Part shown: one piece after another, positions 1 to 7,614 of the stretch
How positions within the stretch are numbered: the first letter of the stretch is position 1
Layout of the letters: each line of letters opens with the position of its first letter
Assembly (NCBI RefSeq): GCF_001509795.1
Contig: NZ_LLZN01000127.1
Location: forward strand, 101,719 to 165,718
Source of the DNA: Streptomyces sp. NRRL WC-3605
GTDB taxonomy: Bacteria; Actinomycetota; Actinomycetes; Streptomycetales; Streptomycetaceae
Length of the DNA: 64,000 nucleotides
Direction: 5' to 3'
Program-made: the position numbers and the translations under genes
The notes under the pieces: model-generated
The model's database searches: none
What the model saw: the letters and a program-made list of their open reading frames with translations, nothing else
What the model was told of the DNA's origin: nothing

Positions 1-421
1 GGGCCAGTTCGTCGGCGCCGCCCGACCGGGGGAACAGCCGCAGGCCCCAGACCTGGGGCAGCAGGGGCGGCAGCTGGGAGCGGCGGGGCCAGGCGGCCCG
101 CCGCAGCGGACGGCCCGCCTCCAGCGCGGCCCGCAGCAGCCGCGCGCGCAGGAACGCGTACCCGGGGTCGCCGTCCCGGCCGCTCGACTGGGCCGGGATC
201 GCGGGCGTCGGCGCCGAGCGGCCGCGGGGCAGCGCCCGCTGGGTGAGGGAGTGCGCGGTCAGGACGCGCCGGTTGCGCCCGAGACCCGGTGGCAGCACCA
301 GGTAGGCGAGACGGACCAGACGCGGGTAGTGCTCGACGAGCGCGGCCTCGGCCCGCTCGACGTCCACGACCGGGCCGGCCGAGCTGGCTGCGGGGCGCGA
401 GGCGACATCCTGTGACTGCAC
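1..421 (-). CDS. Conserved hypothetical protein, 3' end outside window
   Basis: An open frame on the minus strand runs off the left edge of the window with about 140 codons visible. The GTG at 421 is the most upstream common start after an in-frame stop; no good Shine-Dalgarno precedes it. After a short Ala/Ser-rich N-terminus the product reads VERAEAALVEHYPRLVRLAY, followed by an LPPGLGRNRR segment. This resembles the N-terminal helical region of ECF-sigma-like proteins (region 2 often begins with such a YPRLVRLAY stretch), but the part that would prove it is missing. It is followed by an Arg/Pro-rich stretch. I recall a conserved Streptomyces family of this kind but cannot name a function. 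The frame and its GC3 bias make it a real gene; the start could be a few codons away. Confidence 0.7.
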   Translation of the reverse strand, partial: MQSQDVASRPAASSAGPVVDVERAEAALVEHYPRLVRLAYLVLPPGLGRNRRVLTAHSLTQRALPRGRSAPTPAIPAQSSGRDGDPGYAFLRARLLRAALEAGRPLRRAAWPRRSQLPPLLPQVWGLRLFPRSGGADELA

Positions 422-502
422 GTTCAGCAGAACGAGCGAATCGGCGGTTGGTCACCGTGACCGGGACGCCCCCGCCCACCGAGGGCGCCCGGACGGCCTC
501 CG

Positions 503-1012
503 TCAGACCTCCTGCGGCTCCGGCTCCGTCAGCGCACGCGCGTAGTTCGCCATCGACCGCTGGTAGCGCGGCAGATGCGGGGCGAGCGCGCCCAGCACCA
601 GCGCCAGCCCCTCCCGGTCCCGGCCGAGGCTCGACAGGCACAGCGCCAGCGTCGCGCGCACGGCGTCGTCCAGCTCGTCGGACGGCCCGTCCAGCTCCGG
701 CGTCAACAGCGCGACGCCCTCCTCCGCCCGCCCCACGTTCCTGAGCGAGCTCGACATCTGGATCTTGGCCCGTCGCCCCTTGTATCCGCTCAGTCCGCGC
801 GCCAGCGCCTCCCGGTACAGCGGCACGGCGCGGTCCGAGTGCCCCGTCGAGTCCCAGGCGCACGCCTGCTCGAAGGGGCCGAGCGGGCTGTTGTCCGGCA
901 GTTCGGCCACCAGCCCGTCGATGAGGGCGCGGAACTCGGCCGCCCTCTCCTCCGGGTAGTCGTCGAAGCTCGCCCATGCCGCGCTGACGCGGTTCTCCCA
1001 GTCCTGATCCAT
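503..1012 (-). CDS. Tetratricopeptide repeat protein, 169 aa
   Basis: Soluble protein of 169 residues built almost wholly of paired amphipathic helices with TPR-like spacing: small residues recur in A-W-D-S-T-G-H and Y-R-E-A-L-A-R motifs, then again in L-R-N-V-G-R-A-E-E-G and L-A-L-C-L-S-S-L-G-R. This fits the TPR_5-type proteins common in actinomycetes, which act as protein-binding scaffolds. I chose the ATG at 1012 because GAGGGTGA lies just upstream and the TPR homology begins at once; the longer frame upstream lies in the promoter zone shared with the divergent lipoprotein gene. No membrane segment or catalytic motif is visible. The partner is unknown. It is transcribed toward the truncated gene at the left edge with an 81-bp gap, so the two could share a transcript. 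Confidence 0.8.
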   Translation of the reverse strand: MDQDWENRVSAAWASFDDYPEERAAEFRALIDGLVAELPDNSPLGPFEQACAWDSTGHSDRAVPLYREALARGLSGYKGRRAKIQMSSSLRNVGRAEEGVALLTPELDGPSDELDDAVRATLALCLSSLGRDREGLALVLGALAPHLPRYQRSMANYARALTEPEPQEV

Positions 1013-1130
1013 CGGATCACCCTCGCACACCGGTTCCGTGAGAGCCTCCCCTTTGAGCGCATCGCACACCACAGCCGTATGGGAGACGAGGGCCCGGCCG
1101 GGCTCCGTGCGGCATGGACCGGAGGACGAG

Positions 1131-1562
1131 ATGAGACTGACCCGACCGATGCTGGCGCTCACCGGCGCGGTGGCGGTGCTCGCGCTGGCCGGGTGCGGCG
1201 CCGGCGGCGACGACGAGGCGAAGGCGCCGAAGACGGCGACCGGCAGTCTGGAGCAGCTGGCCGCCAAGGCGAAGTGCGACCCGAACATGCAGACCGACGC
1301 CGACGAGATCCGGCAGGCGATCTGCACGGCGGGCAAGGACAAGTACATCCTCGCCACCTTCGCCACGGACCGCGGCCAGGCCGAGTGGCTGAGCGGCGCC
1401 AAGGACTACGGCGGCTACTACCTCGTCGGCCGCAAATGGGTCGCCGTCGGCCAGGAGAAGACGGTCACGGCCCTCCAGGGCGAGCTCGGCGGGACGATGG
1501 AAGAGGGTTCCGCGCACATGAATCCCGGAGGCAGCCACAACAAGGGCGGCCATCACGGCTGA
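1131..1562 (+). CDS. Small secreted lipoprotein, 143 aa
   Basis: Exported lipoprotein of unknown function. The N-terminus is a type II signal peptide (MRLTRPMLALTG, then a hydrophobic core) ending in the lipobox L19-A20-G21-C22, so the mature protein would be anchored by a diacylglyceryl cysteine. The mature part of about 120 residues has two further Cys (in A-K-C-D and A-I-C-T), which could form a disulfide, and a G-G-Y-Y-L-V-G-R-K-W strand pattern followed by a His/Gly-rich tail. A Shine-Dalgarno GGAGGA precedes the ATG at 1131. A strong hairpin follows the stop. I do not recognise a named domain; its role at the cell surface is inferred from the lipobox only. Confidence 0.82.
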   Translation: MRLTRPMLALTGAVAVLALAGCGAGGDDEAKAPKTATGSLEQLAAKAKCDPNMQTDADEIRQAICTAGKDKYILATFATDRGQAEWLSGAKDYGGYYLVGRKWVAVGQEKTVTALQGELGGTMEEGSAHMNPGGSHNKGGHHG

Positions 1563-1607
1563 ACCTCACCGGAACCGAAGACCGGAACCGGAGACGGGAC
1601 ACGGAAG

Positions 1608-1641
1608 GGCCGGCGGCGGGAATTCCCGCCGCCGGCCTTTT
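1608..1641. terminator. Rho-independent-type terminator between convergent genes
   Basis: A perfect 13-bp GC-rich stem (GGCCGGCGGCGGG with its complement) closes an AATT loop and is followed by TTTT on the plus strand. It lies 46 bp after the lipoprotein gene and 16 bp from the stop of the convergent DUF1996 gene, so it probably serves the plus-strand gene and may work in both directions. Confidence 0.85.
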
Positions 1642-1656
1642 CCTACGGGCCTGGGA

Positions 1657-3204
1657 CTAGTCGCAGTCCTGGCCGCTGTTGATGCACTGGACCATCTGGT
1701 TCATCAGGTCCTCGTCGAAGAAGTTGATGAAGTCGTTGTGGTCGGTGATCGGCTTGTGCAGCTGGTCCGGGAAGGAGTCGACCGCGAAGGCGTTCTGCAC
1801 CTGCCCGTTCTGGATCTGCGGGGCCTGGATGTCGTACACCAGGCGGACCTGGAGCTGCGGGATGGCCTTGAACCCGTTGGCGCAGGTGCCGTCCGCCTGC
1901 ACGAAGGCGACGTGCGTGCGGTGGTTGGCGCTGTCGATGTTCTGCCCGTCCCAGCAGCTCTGGAAGGCGGACGTGCGCACCACGCTGCTGCCGTCCGGGC
2001 AGATCGGGTACTTGTCCGTGACCTGGCGGTCCTCGAAGCCGGTGCAGCTCCACGCGGTGTTGGCGTTGTTCAGGCCGTTCACGAAGGACTTCGCGTCACC
2101 GGTGATGATGCGCAGCGCCTTCGGCATCGCGACGACGTCGCTCGTCCGGTTGCCCACGAACTTCAGCTGGGCCTCGTTGGGCGCGACGATCTTGCCGACG
2201 TTGCCGTCCTGACCGCCGCCGGGCTGGCCGGCGTCGATGTCCTGCGACCCGTCCTGGATGCGGATGACCGGCCAGAAGTACGACGACTTGTCGCCCTGGT
2301 TCTGGCAGGTGGTGTCCGCGTCGGCCAGGTCCTGGTCGCTGGCGAAGGCGTTGTTGCTCTGGTTGCCGACGTAGTCGTGCTGGTGCTGGGCGCCGTTGCT
2401 GACACCGGGCGCCACGATCACGTTGTCCGAGTTGCGGTTCGCGTTCTCGTTGGTGCCGCACCGCGTGGTGAAGCTGCCGGTGGAGCCGCTGTCACCGTTC
2501 GCCGGGAGACCGTTGGGCAGGTTGCGGGAGTTCGGCTGGACGTCCTCGATCTTGATGAAGTCGTCCGCCACGGGGCCGTTGCCGGCCTGCCCGCCGTTGT
2601 TCTGCTGCCCGCCGTCCTGTCCGCCGCCGTTCTGGCCGCCGTCCTGCTGCCCGCCGTCCTGCTGGCCACCGTCCTGCTGGCCACCGTCGTTCTGCCCGCC
2701 GCCGTCCTGCTGCCCGCCATCGGTCGGCTGCTCCGCCGGGACGCCCTGGCACTGCGCCCACCGGCTCAGATCGCGCGGGGCCTTGCCGCCACCGCGGTTG
2801 ATGCTGATGCGGATGCGGTCGAGCGTGGCGACACGCTTGGACTTCAGCGGGCTGAGGATGGCGTTGCCGACGTAGTTCGGGTCACCCGCCTGCGCCTGCC
2901 GCGTCTGCGCGAGCCGGGTGTACGCCGCCGTGATCTGCCGGTCGAGCAGCGCCAGCTCCTTGGCGACGGTCCTGCGCGAGCTTCTCGGCACCTTCGTCAG
3001 CCGCTGGCCGACGTCCGGGCAGTTGATCGTCGCGACACGTGCGGACGTGGACTTGGTCCGGTTCCACCCGGAGTTGTCGTCCTCGTGCGCCGATGCATAG
3101 AAGTTGGCCCAGACAAGCCCGCCCCCACCGAGCGCTAGGGCCGCCGATGCGGCAATGGCCTTGGTGGCCAGTGGCGTACGGCGTTTTCTTGTGTTGCGTC
3201 CCAT
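1657..3204 (-). CDS. Secreted DUF1996 domain protein with Gln/Gly-Asp linker
   Basis: Exported protein of 515 residues. An Arg/Lys-rich start is followed by a hydrophobic segment of about 22 residues (signal peptide or anchor). Residues about 45-145 form a helical module bounded by two Cys (I-N-C-P-D-V and W-A-Q-C-Q-G). Next comes a low-complexity linker of repeated Q-Q-D-G-G units, then a C-terminal DUF1996 domain of about 250 residues, recognised by the H-Q-H-D-Y-V-G-N motif and the conserved W-S-C-T-G-F-E and C-P-D-G-S Cys pattern. DUF1996 occurs in secreted fungal and actinobacterial proteins, some suggested to bind or modify polysaccharides; the activity is not established. The ATG at 3204 has GAGGAG just upstream. 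The linker and Cys module echo the other secreted protein beyond glnII. Confidence 0.88.
   Translation of the reverse strand: MGRNTRKRRTPLATKAIAASAALALGGGGLVWANFYASAHEDDNSGWNRTKSTSARVATINCPDVGQRLTKVPRSSRRTVAKELALLDRQITAAYTRLAQTRQAQAGDPNYVGNAILSPLKSKRVATLDRIRISINRGGGKAPRDLSRWAQCQGVPAEQPTDGGQQDGGGQNDGGQQDGGQQDGGQQDGGQNGGGQDGGQQNNGGQAGNGPVADDFIKIEDVQPNSRNLPNGLPANGDSGSTGSFTTRCGTNENANRNSDNVIVAPGVSNGAQHQHDYVGNQSNNAFASDQDLADADTTCQNQGDKSSYFWPVIRIQDGSQDIDAGQPGGGQDGNVGKIVAPNEAQLKFVGNRTSDVVAMPKALRIITGDAKSFVNGLNNANTAWSCTGFEDRQVTDKYPICPDGSSVVRTSAFQSCWDGQNIDSANHRTHVAFVQADGTCANGFKAIPQLQVRLVYDIQAPQIQNGQVQNAFAVDSFPDQLHKPITDHNDFINFFDEDLMNQMVQCINSGQDCD
2593..2719 (-). repeat. Degenerate 12-15 bp tandem repeats encoding Q-Q-D-G-G units
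   Basis: This stretch inside the DUF1996 gene repeats a unit like CTGCTGCCCGCCGTC with small changes, encoding about eight Gln-Gln-Asp-Gly-Gly or Gln-Asn-Gly-Gly units. Such a flexible hydrophilic linker separates the N-terminal Cys module from the C-terminal domain. The near-identical units are prone to slippage, so length variation between strains is expected. Confidence 0.85.
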
Positions 3205-3400
3205 GGAACTCCTCTGACTTCCTTTTTCGGGGGCATCGAGGCGCCCGACAGGAGTGAAGCGGCGCCCTCTCATACGGAGGGCGCCCCACGGGTGTTCAGC
3301 CGTCCCGGAAATCCTTGAGAGATTCATGTTTACGGCTTGTGGTCAACAGCCCCTGCAACACCGGGAGTTGTTGATCCCGCACGACGGGTGAAGGGGCCGG

Positions 3401-4417
3401 TCAGACGGCGCGGCCGCCGCCGGCGGCCGCGAGGGTCTTCGCCTCCACCTCCGGATCCAGGCCCTTCATGGTGCGGTCGGGACGCTGGGGCGCGGTGCCG
3501 CCGAGGCCCTGGAGCCACCGCCAGGTGTCGGCCACCGTCTCGGCGACGGGACGGCACACGAGCCCGCTCGCCACGGCCCGCGAGACGTCCGCCGCGTGCA
3601 GGGCGTCGTGCAGGTCGCTGCCCGGCGGCACCCACACCGGGAGCTGGGTCCAGGGCTCGATGCCCGCGCCCAGGACGACGTCCGGATCGACCCAGCGCAG
3701 CTCGGCGTCCGGCCCGGCCACCGCCGCACACGCGTCGAGGAGATCGCCCATCGTGCTGTGGCCTTGAGGACTCATCAGGTTGTACGGCCCGCTCAGCCCG
3801 GCCTCCACCGCGCCGAGGATCCACTCCGCGAGGTCCCGGACGTCGACGTACTGGAGCGGCAGGTCCCGCGGACCGGGCGCCAGGACCGGGCCGCCGCGCG
3901 CCATCCGGTTCAGCCACCACGGCAGCCGCCCGACGTTCTCGTGCGGCCCGAGGATCAGCCCCGCCCGCACCAGCAGCGAGCGGTCGGCCCCGAAGCCCTC
4001 GACGGCGGCCAGTTCGCCGCCCCGCTTGTCCCGGGCGTAGTCGGTCTGCCCGGCGCCCGCCTCGGCACCCTCGACCACCGGCGCGTCCTCGCCGTACCCG
4101 GCGGGCGGGGCCCACGCGTACACCGAGCAGCTCGACACGTACACGTACCGTCCGGCGCGGTCCCGCAGCAGCCGCGCCGCGTCCCGGACCGGGCGCGGTG
4201 CCGCCGACCAGGTGTCGACCACCGCGTCCCACGTTCCGTCCCCGGCGAGGGCGGCGAGCCCGTCGGGCGCGGTGCGGTCACCGTGCAGCGACCGCACCCC
4301 GGCCGGGGGGTCGTGCCGCCCCCGGTGGAGGACGGTCACCTCCCAGCCACGCCCGAGCGCCGCCTCCACGACCGCCCGTCCCGCGAACTCCGTACCACCC
4401 AGCACCAGAAGTCTCAT
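3401..4417 (-). CDS. NAD-dependent epimerase/dehydratase (extended SDR), 338 aa
   Basis: Extended short-chain dehydrogenase/reductase. The Rossmann motif G-G-T-E-F-A-G is at residues 8-14, followed by a basic V-L-H-R-G-R segment at the end of the second strand, which is compatible with NADP(H). The catalytic Ser lies in V-S-S-C-S-V-Y and the Y-A-R-D-K motif supplies Tyr and Lys. The C-terminal half contains the substrate-lobe motif Q-Y-V-D-V-R-D-L. The family acts on nucleotide sugars and related compounds; the substrate cannot be told from the sequence. The ATG at 4417 is preceded by CAGAGT seven nt away and no Shine-Dalgarno, so it may be leaderless. It lies 72 bp downstream of the GlnRII gene in the same direction and could be co-transcribed with it. 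Confidence 0.85.
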   Translation of the reverse strand: MRLLVLGGTEFAGRAVVEAALGRGWEVTVLHRGRHDPPAGVRSLHGDRTAPDGLAALAGDGTWDAVVDTWSAAPRPVRDAARLLRDRAGRYVYVSSCSVYAWAPPAGYGEDAPVVEGAEAGAGQTDYARDKRGGELAAVEGFGADRSLLVRAGLILGPHENVGRLPWWLNRMARGGPVLAPGPRDLPLQYVDVRDLAEWILGAVEAGLSGPYNLMSPQGHSTMGDLLDACAAVAGPDAELRWVDPDVVLGAGIEPWTQLPVWVPPGSDLHDALHAADVSRAVASGLVCRPVAETVADTWRWLQGLGGTAPQRPDRTMKGLDPEVEAKTLAAAGGGRAV

Positions 4418-4489
4418 ACCGCCGACTCTGCACGCCGGGGGTCCGGGACGGAACGGCGTTCTGCCGACGGCAGAGGACGCGGCGGGCGG

Positions 4490-5041
4490 TCAGCGCCCGG
4501 CCGGCGGGGCGTACTTGTAGCCGACGCGGCGGATCGTGCGGATGGTGTCCCGGTGCTCGGCGCCCAGCTTCCGGCGCAGCCGGGCGATGTGCACGTCGAC
4601 GGTCCGGCCGTCGCCGACATGCCCGTACCCCCACACCGTGGTGACCAGCTGGTCGCGGGTGTGCACCCGGTGCGGGTGCGCCACCAGATGGGCGAGCAGC
4701 TCGAACTCCAAGTACGTCAGGTCGAGTTCCCGGCCGTCGACGGCGGCGGTGCGCCGTACCGGGTCGATGGCGACCAGCGGGTCGCCGGCGGGCTCAGCGG
4801 CCGGCCCGAGCGCCGGCTGCCGGTCGGCCGGGACGAGCACCAGGTAGCCGACCATCGGCGGCTGCCCCGGCAGGGCGGGCAGGGAGTGCTGGGGGGCGGG
4901 CAGCCAGGTGGCGCCCGGCGGCAGGAGGGCCGCGACGTCGATCACCTCGTCCCGGTCGACGGCACGCAGATGCTGCCGGACACCGGTCGACGAGGGGGAG
5001 GCGAGCGTGGGGGCGGAGGACAGGGAACGGGTGGTCGCCAT
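4490..5041 (-). CDS. glnRII: OmpR-family regulator without receiver, GlnRII-like
   Basis: Transcription factor of 183 residues. Residues about 90-180 form a winged-helix domain of the OmpR/PhoB type, with L-T-Y-L-E-F-E-L-L at the first helices, recognition-helix motif R-T-V-D-V-H-I-A-R-L-R-R-K-L, and the wing I-R-R-V-G-Y-K-Y. The first 90 residues are Pro/Ala-rich and show no receiver fold and no acidic phosphorylation pocket, so it is not a classical response regulator. In S. coelicolor an OmpR-like protein encoded next to glnII is called GlnRII and was reported to bind the glnA and glnII promoters; position and architecture here match. Start is the ATG at 5041, with AAAGAG some distance upstream. 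Family is certain; the GlnRII identity rests on synteny and similarity by eye. Confidence 0.8.
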   Translation of the reverse strand: MATTRSLSSAPTLASPSSTGVRQHLRAVDRDEVIDVAALLPPGATWLPAPQHSLPALPGQPPMVGYLVLVPADRQPALGPAAEPAGDPLVAIDPVRRTAAVDGRELDLTYLEFELLAHLVAHPHRVHTRDQLVTTVWGYGHVGDGRTVDVHIARLRRKLGAEHRDTIRTIRRVGYKYAPPAGR

Positions 5042-5389
5042 GGGAGGTCAGCTCTTTCGCGCGAGAGGTCCGTGGGAAGACGTACGTCGTGTCGCGCTGG
5101 CCGAAGGCCGGGGGAACGGCTCTACCGGGCCCGCGCGGTCAGCGCGCGGCAACACACCCGGTCGAAGTCGTGATGCTGACGGGAAGGCCAGAACGGCTCG
5201 AGGTCGAGACGACCTGTCGCGGAGTGGTTCTGGAAGCCGGCCATGGAGCCATTGAACCAGACGCCCGACCCCGAGGGGAGCCTTCGTCCGGTTGGTGGAC
5301 CGCGGGCGCGGGAGCGGACGTCCGGGCACGCGAGAGGGGCGCCCACCGGTGACGGCGGACGCCCCTTCGCACAGCCGGGCGGCGGCGGA
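5042..5389. other. Gene-free 348 bp between glnII end and glnRII start
   Basis: No credible coding frame. It holds the hairpin after glnII (separate entry) and the promoter region of glnRII. Visible structure includes a 10-bp perfect palindrome GACGTACGTC at 5079-5088, and TGGTTC/GAACCA half-sites about 25 bp apart near 5225-5260. I see no clear GlnR-type box in front of glnRII. Confidence 0.6.
5335..5366 (-). terminator. Possible terminator after glnII
   Basis: A 7-bp stem AGGGGCG/CGCCCCT encloses an 18-nt loop, 24 bp past the glnII stop. No U-tract follows, which is common for Streptomyces terminators, but the short stem makes it only a candidate. Confidence 0.4.
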
Positions 5390-6418
5390 TCAGACCTGGC
5401 CGGCCTTCTCCAGCGCGGAGCAGCAGGTGTCGACCAGCAGACGGGTCACCGTGTAGGGGTCGACGTTGGCGTTCGGGCGGCGGTCCTCGATGTAGCCCTT
5501 GCCGTCCTTCTCGACCTGCCACGGGATACGGACCGAGGCGCCGCGGTTGGAGACACCGTAGGAGTACTCGTTCCACGGGGCGGTCTCGTGCAGACCGGTG
5601 AGGCGGTCGTCGATGCCGGCGCCGTAGTTCTTGACGTGGTCGAGCGGCTTAGAGCCCTCGCCGAGGGACTCGCAGGCGGTGATGATGGCGTCGTAGCCCT
5701 CACGCATGGCCTTGGTGGAGAAGTTGGTGTGCGCGCCGGCGCCGTTCCAGTCGCCCTTCACCGGCTTGGGGTCCAGGGTCGCGGCGACACCGAAGTCCTC
5801 GGCCGTGCGGTACAGCAGCCAGCGGGCCACCCACAGCTGGTCGGAGACCTCCAGCGGGGACAGCGGACCGACCTGGAACTCCCACTGGCCGGGCATGACC
5901 TCTGCGTTGATGCCGGAGATGCCCAGGCCCGCCTCGAGGCAGTTGTCGAGGTGGGCCTCGACGACGTCACGGCCGAAGATCTCGTCGGCGCCGACACCGC
6001 AGTAGTAGCCGCCCTGGGGGGCCGGGAAGCCGCCCTTGGGGAAGCCGAGCGGGTAGCCGTCCTTGAAGAACGTGTACTCCTGCTCGATGCCGAAGATGGG
6101 CTCCTGCGCGGCGAACTTCTCCGCGACCTCGGCGAGCGCGGCACGGGTGTTGGACTCGTGCGGCGTCATGTCGATGTTCAGGACCTCGCACAGCACGAGG
6201 ACGTCGTCGCCGCCCCGGATCGGGTCGGGACAGGTGAAGACCGGCTTCAGCACGCGGTCCGAGGCGTGCCCCTCGGCCTGGTTGGTGGAGGACCCGTCGA
6301 AGCCCCAGATCGGCAGCTCGGCACCCTTGGCGTCGTCCGCCAGGATCTTCGTCTTGGAACGGAGCTTGGCCGTCGGCTCGGTGCCGTCGATCCAGATGTA
6401 CTCAGCCTTGAAGGTCAC
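5390..6418 (-). CDS. glnII: Glutamine synthetase type II (GlnII)
   Basis: Makes glutamine from glutamate, ammonia and ATP in the cytosol. The 342-residue length and start T-F-K-A-E-Y-I-W-I-D-G are those of the eukaryote-like GSII found in streptomycetes and rhizobia. The conserved W-G-F-D-G-S-S-T-N-Q-A-E-G motif, the E-Q-E-Y-T-F-F metal/glutamate motif and G-D-W-N-G-A-G-A-H are all present. It has no adenylylation loop, unlike GlnA, so control is mainly transcriptional. The GTG at 6418 was chosen over an upstream ATG because GAAGGAAG lies at the right distance and the family begins here. A four-half-site GlnR-type box sits about 100 bp upstream, and glnRII lies just downstream. GSII is heat-labile and usually secondary to GSI in Streptomyces. 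Confidence 0.97.
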   Translation of the reverse strand: MTFKAEYIWIDGTEPTAKLRSKTKILADDAKGAELPIWGFDGSSTNQAEGHASDRVLKPVFTCPDPIRGGDDVLVLCEVLNIDMTPHESNTRAALAEVAEKFAAQEPIFGIEQEYTFFKDGYPLGFPKGGFPAPQGGYYCGVGADEIFGRDVVEAHLDNCLEAGLGISGINAEVMPGQWEFQVGPLSPLEVSDQLWVARWLLYRTAEDFGVAATLDPKPVKGDWNGAGAHTNFSTKAMREGYDAIITACESLGEGSKPLDHVKNYGAGIDDRLTGLHETAPWNEYSYGVSNRGASVRIPWQVEKDGKGYIEDRRPNANVDPYTVTRLLVDTCCSALEKAGQV

Positions 6419-6509
6419 GGGCCACTTCCTTCGGGGTGGGTCAGGGCGCGTACCGCGGGTGCTGCGGCGCTGCGGCACTGGGGCGCCGCTCTCTCGATGT
6501 CCGGGAGCT

Positions 6510-6515
6510 TGTCAA
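6510..6515 (-). promoter_or_regulatory. Consensus -35 hexamer upstream of glnII
   Basis: TTGACA on the minus strand, immediately downstream of the GlnR-type half-sites. A matching -10 is not obvious at 17-18 bp (CATCGA/GAGAGA region), so this may be the -35 of an activated promoter with a weak -10, which would fit positive control from the adjacent box. Confidence 0.45.
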
Positions 6516-6521
6516 CAGGCG

Positions 6522-6559
6522 ATTTCCCGGCCATTGCCCATGTGTGAACCCCGTGTTAC
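6522..6559 (-). promoter_or_regulatory. GlnR-type binding box upstream of glnII
   Basis: Read on the minus strand, four 5-mers follow each other with exactly six bases between them: GTAAC, TTCAC, GCAAT, GAAAT. The GlnR consensus in actinomycetes is GTnAC-n6-GAAAC repeated at 11-bp phase, so the spacing is perfect while the second and third half-sites are degenerate. It lies on the promoter side of glnII and ends seven bases before a TTGACA. Known biology: GlnR activates glnA and glnII under nitrogen limitation. The GlnR gene itself is not in this window. Confidence 0.75.
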
Positions 6560-6616
6560 CGGGTGCCCGTGTGGCCCGATTCACGCGGTGAGCGGCCGCG
6601 CGAAGCACACCGGGCG

Positions 6617-6648
6617 GGGTCCGGCGCCGGGGGAGGGGCGCCGGACCC
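6617..6648 (-). terminator. Hairpin downstream of the RlpA-like gene (second of two)
   Basis: A 12-bp perfect stem GGGTCCGGCGCC/GGCGCCGGACCC with an 8-nt loop. Together with the hairpin at 6669-6706 it forms a tandem pair that should isolate the glnII promoter from transcription entering from the upstream gene. Confidence 0.65.
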
Positions 6649-6668
6649 GCACTCGTATGCGATGCCGC

Positions 6669-6706
6669 GGGGCCCCGCCGCTCGTGGCCGCGAGCGGCGG
6701 GGCCCC
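6669..6706 (-). terminator. Strong terminator hairpin after the RlpA-like gene
   Basis: A 16-bp perfect stem (GGGGCCCCGCCGCTCG and its complement) with a 6-nt loop TGGCCG, 34 bp past the stop of the RlpA-like gene. No U-tract, as usual in this genus. Confidence 0.8.
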
Positions 6707-6740
6707 TGACGCGTACGGCGTCGTGGTGGTCGCCCGGTCG

Positions 6741-7484
6741 TCACCCCACCTTCTCGATCACGGCCCGGCGGATGAGGAACTTGCCGGGCTCACGGACCTG
6801 CTCGAAGGCCGCGTTGTTCAGCAGCACACAGCTGCCGGAGACCGAGGTGACCTCCACCGTCGTGGACTTGTTGTTGTCCAGGTTGGTGACCTTCAGCTTG
6901 GTGCCCGCCGGGAACTGGCTGCTGGACGCGGCGGGTGCCCCGCCCTCGCCGGACAGGGTGACGGTCGAGCCGTTGCAGACCTGCTGGCCCGCCGCGGCAC
7001 CGCCACCGGCGTTCCCGTTCCCCGCGTTCTGGCCGCCGCCCCCGCCGGCGTTCTGACCGGAGCCCGCGTTCCCGGCCGCTTGGCCCTCGTTCCCGGCCGC
7101 CTGGCCCCCGTTTCCGGCCGCGCCGCCCGCCGGAGCGCTGGGCTGTGCCGCCTGGGAGCCCTGAGCCGACTCCCCGACGGCGCACCCGGACGCCTCCTGC
7201 TGGACCTTGATCTGCTTGATGACGGCCTCGCGGTTGGCGATGCGGGCCTCCGACTGCGCGTCCGGGGCGGCCCGCTGCCCGTCGATGAACCGCTGGTTGT
7301 TGCCGAGCGCCGTGGCGAGGCCCTGGCACACCGTCGAGTCCGCGGCGGACTTGACGGTCGCCGTGGGCGTCTGGGAGGCGTTCGAGGTGCTCGCCATGAC
7401 GAAGGCACCGCCGCCCGCCACCGTCGCCGCACTCACCAGCAGGGCGAGCTTCTTCTTCGTGCTGACAGTTCTCCTGCGCGACAT
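6741..7484 (-). CDS. Secreted Cys-module protein with RlpA-like C-terminus
   Basis: Exported protein of 247 residues. A basic start (MSRRRTVSTKKK) and a hydrophobic segment form a signal peptide, probably cleaved after S-N-A-S. Residues about 45-105 are a helical module bounded by Cys (S-T-V-C-Q-G and A-S-G-C-A-V). A Gly/Asn/Gln/Ala-rich linker of about 70 residues follows. The C-terminal 75 residues read F-P-A-G-T-K-L-K-V-T-N-L-D-N, V-E-V-T-S-V-S-G-S-C and L-N-N-A-A-F; this resembles a double-psi beta-barrel of the RlpA type, where 'G-T-x-v-x-V-T-N-L' is typical. The catalytic Asp of lytic RlpA is not evident, so binding rather than cleavage is possible. Domain assignment is by eye. A tandem terminator separates it from glnII. 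Confidence 0.75.
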   Translation of the reverse strand: MSRRRTVSTKKKLALLVSAATVAGGGAFVMASTSNASQTPTATVKSAADSTVCQGLATALGNNQRFIDGQRAAPDAQSEARIANREAVIKQIKVQQEASGCAVGESAQGSQAAQPSAPAGGAAGNGGQAAGNEGQAAGNAGSGQNAGGGGGQNAGNGNAGGGAAAGQQVCNGSTVTLSGEGGAPAASSSQFPAGTKLKVTNLDNNKSTTVEVTSVSGSCVLLNNAAFEQVREPGKFLIRRAVIEKVG

Positions 7485-7614
7485 CCGCGACTCCTGGGGG
7501 GTAGGGGAGCGTACGCCGCTATGTACGAGATGCCGAACGCCGTTACTCAGCGGTCACCGGAGGAGTCCGAGTAACGTAGGTCACACCCAAGGGAGTTGGG
7601 CGTCCGGCGAGGGG

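Noticed and set aside
2593..2719. Tandem repeat as a CRISPR-like or minisatellite regulatory array
   Set aside because: The repeats are in frame and encode a Gln/Asp/Gly linker, so they are explained by the protein.
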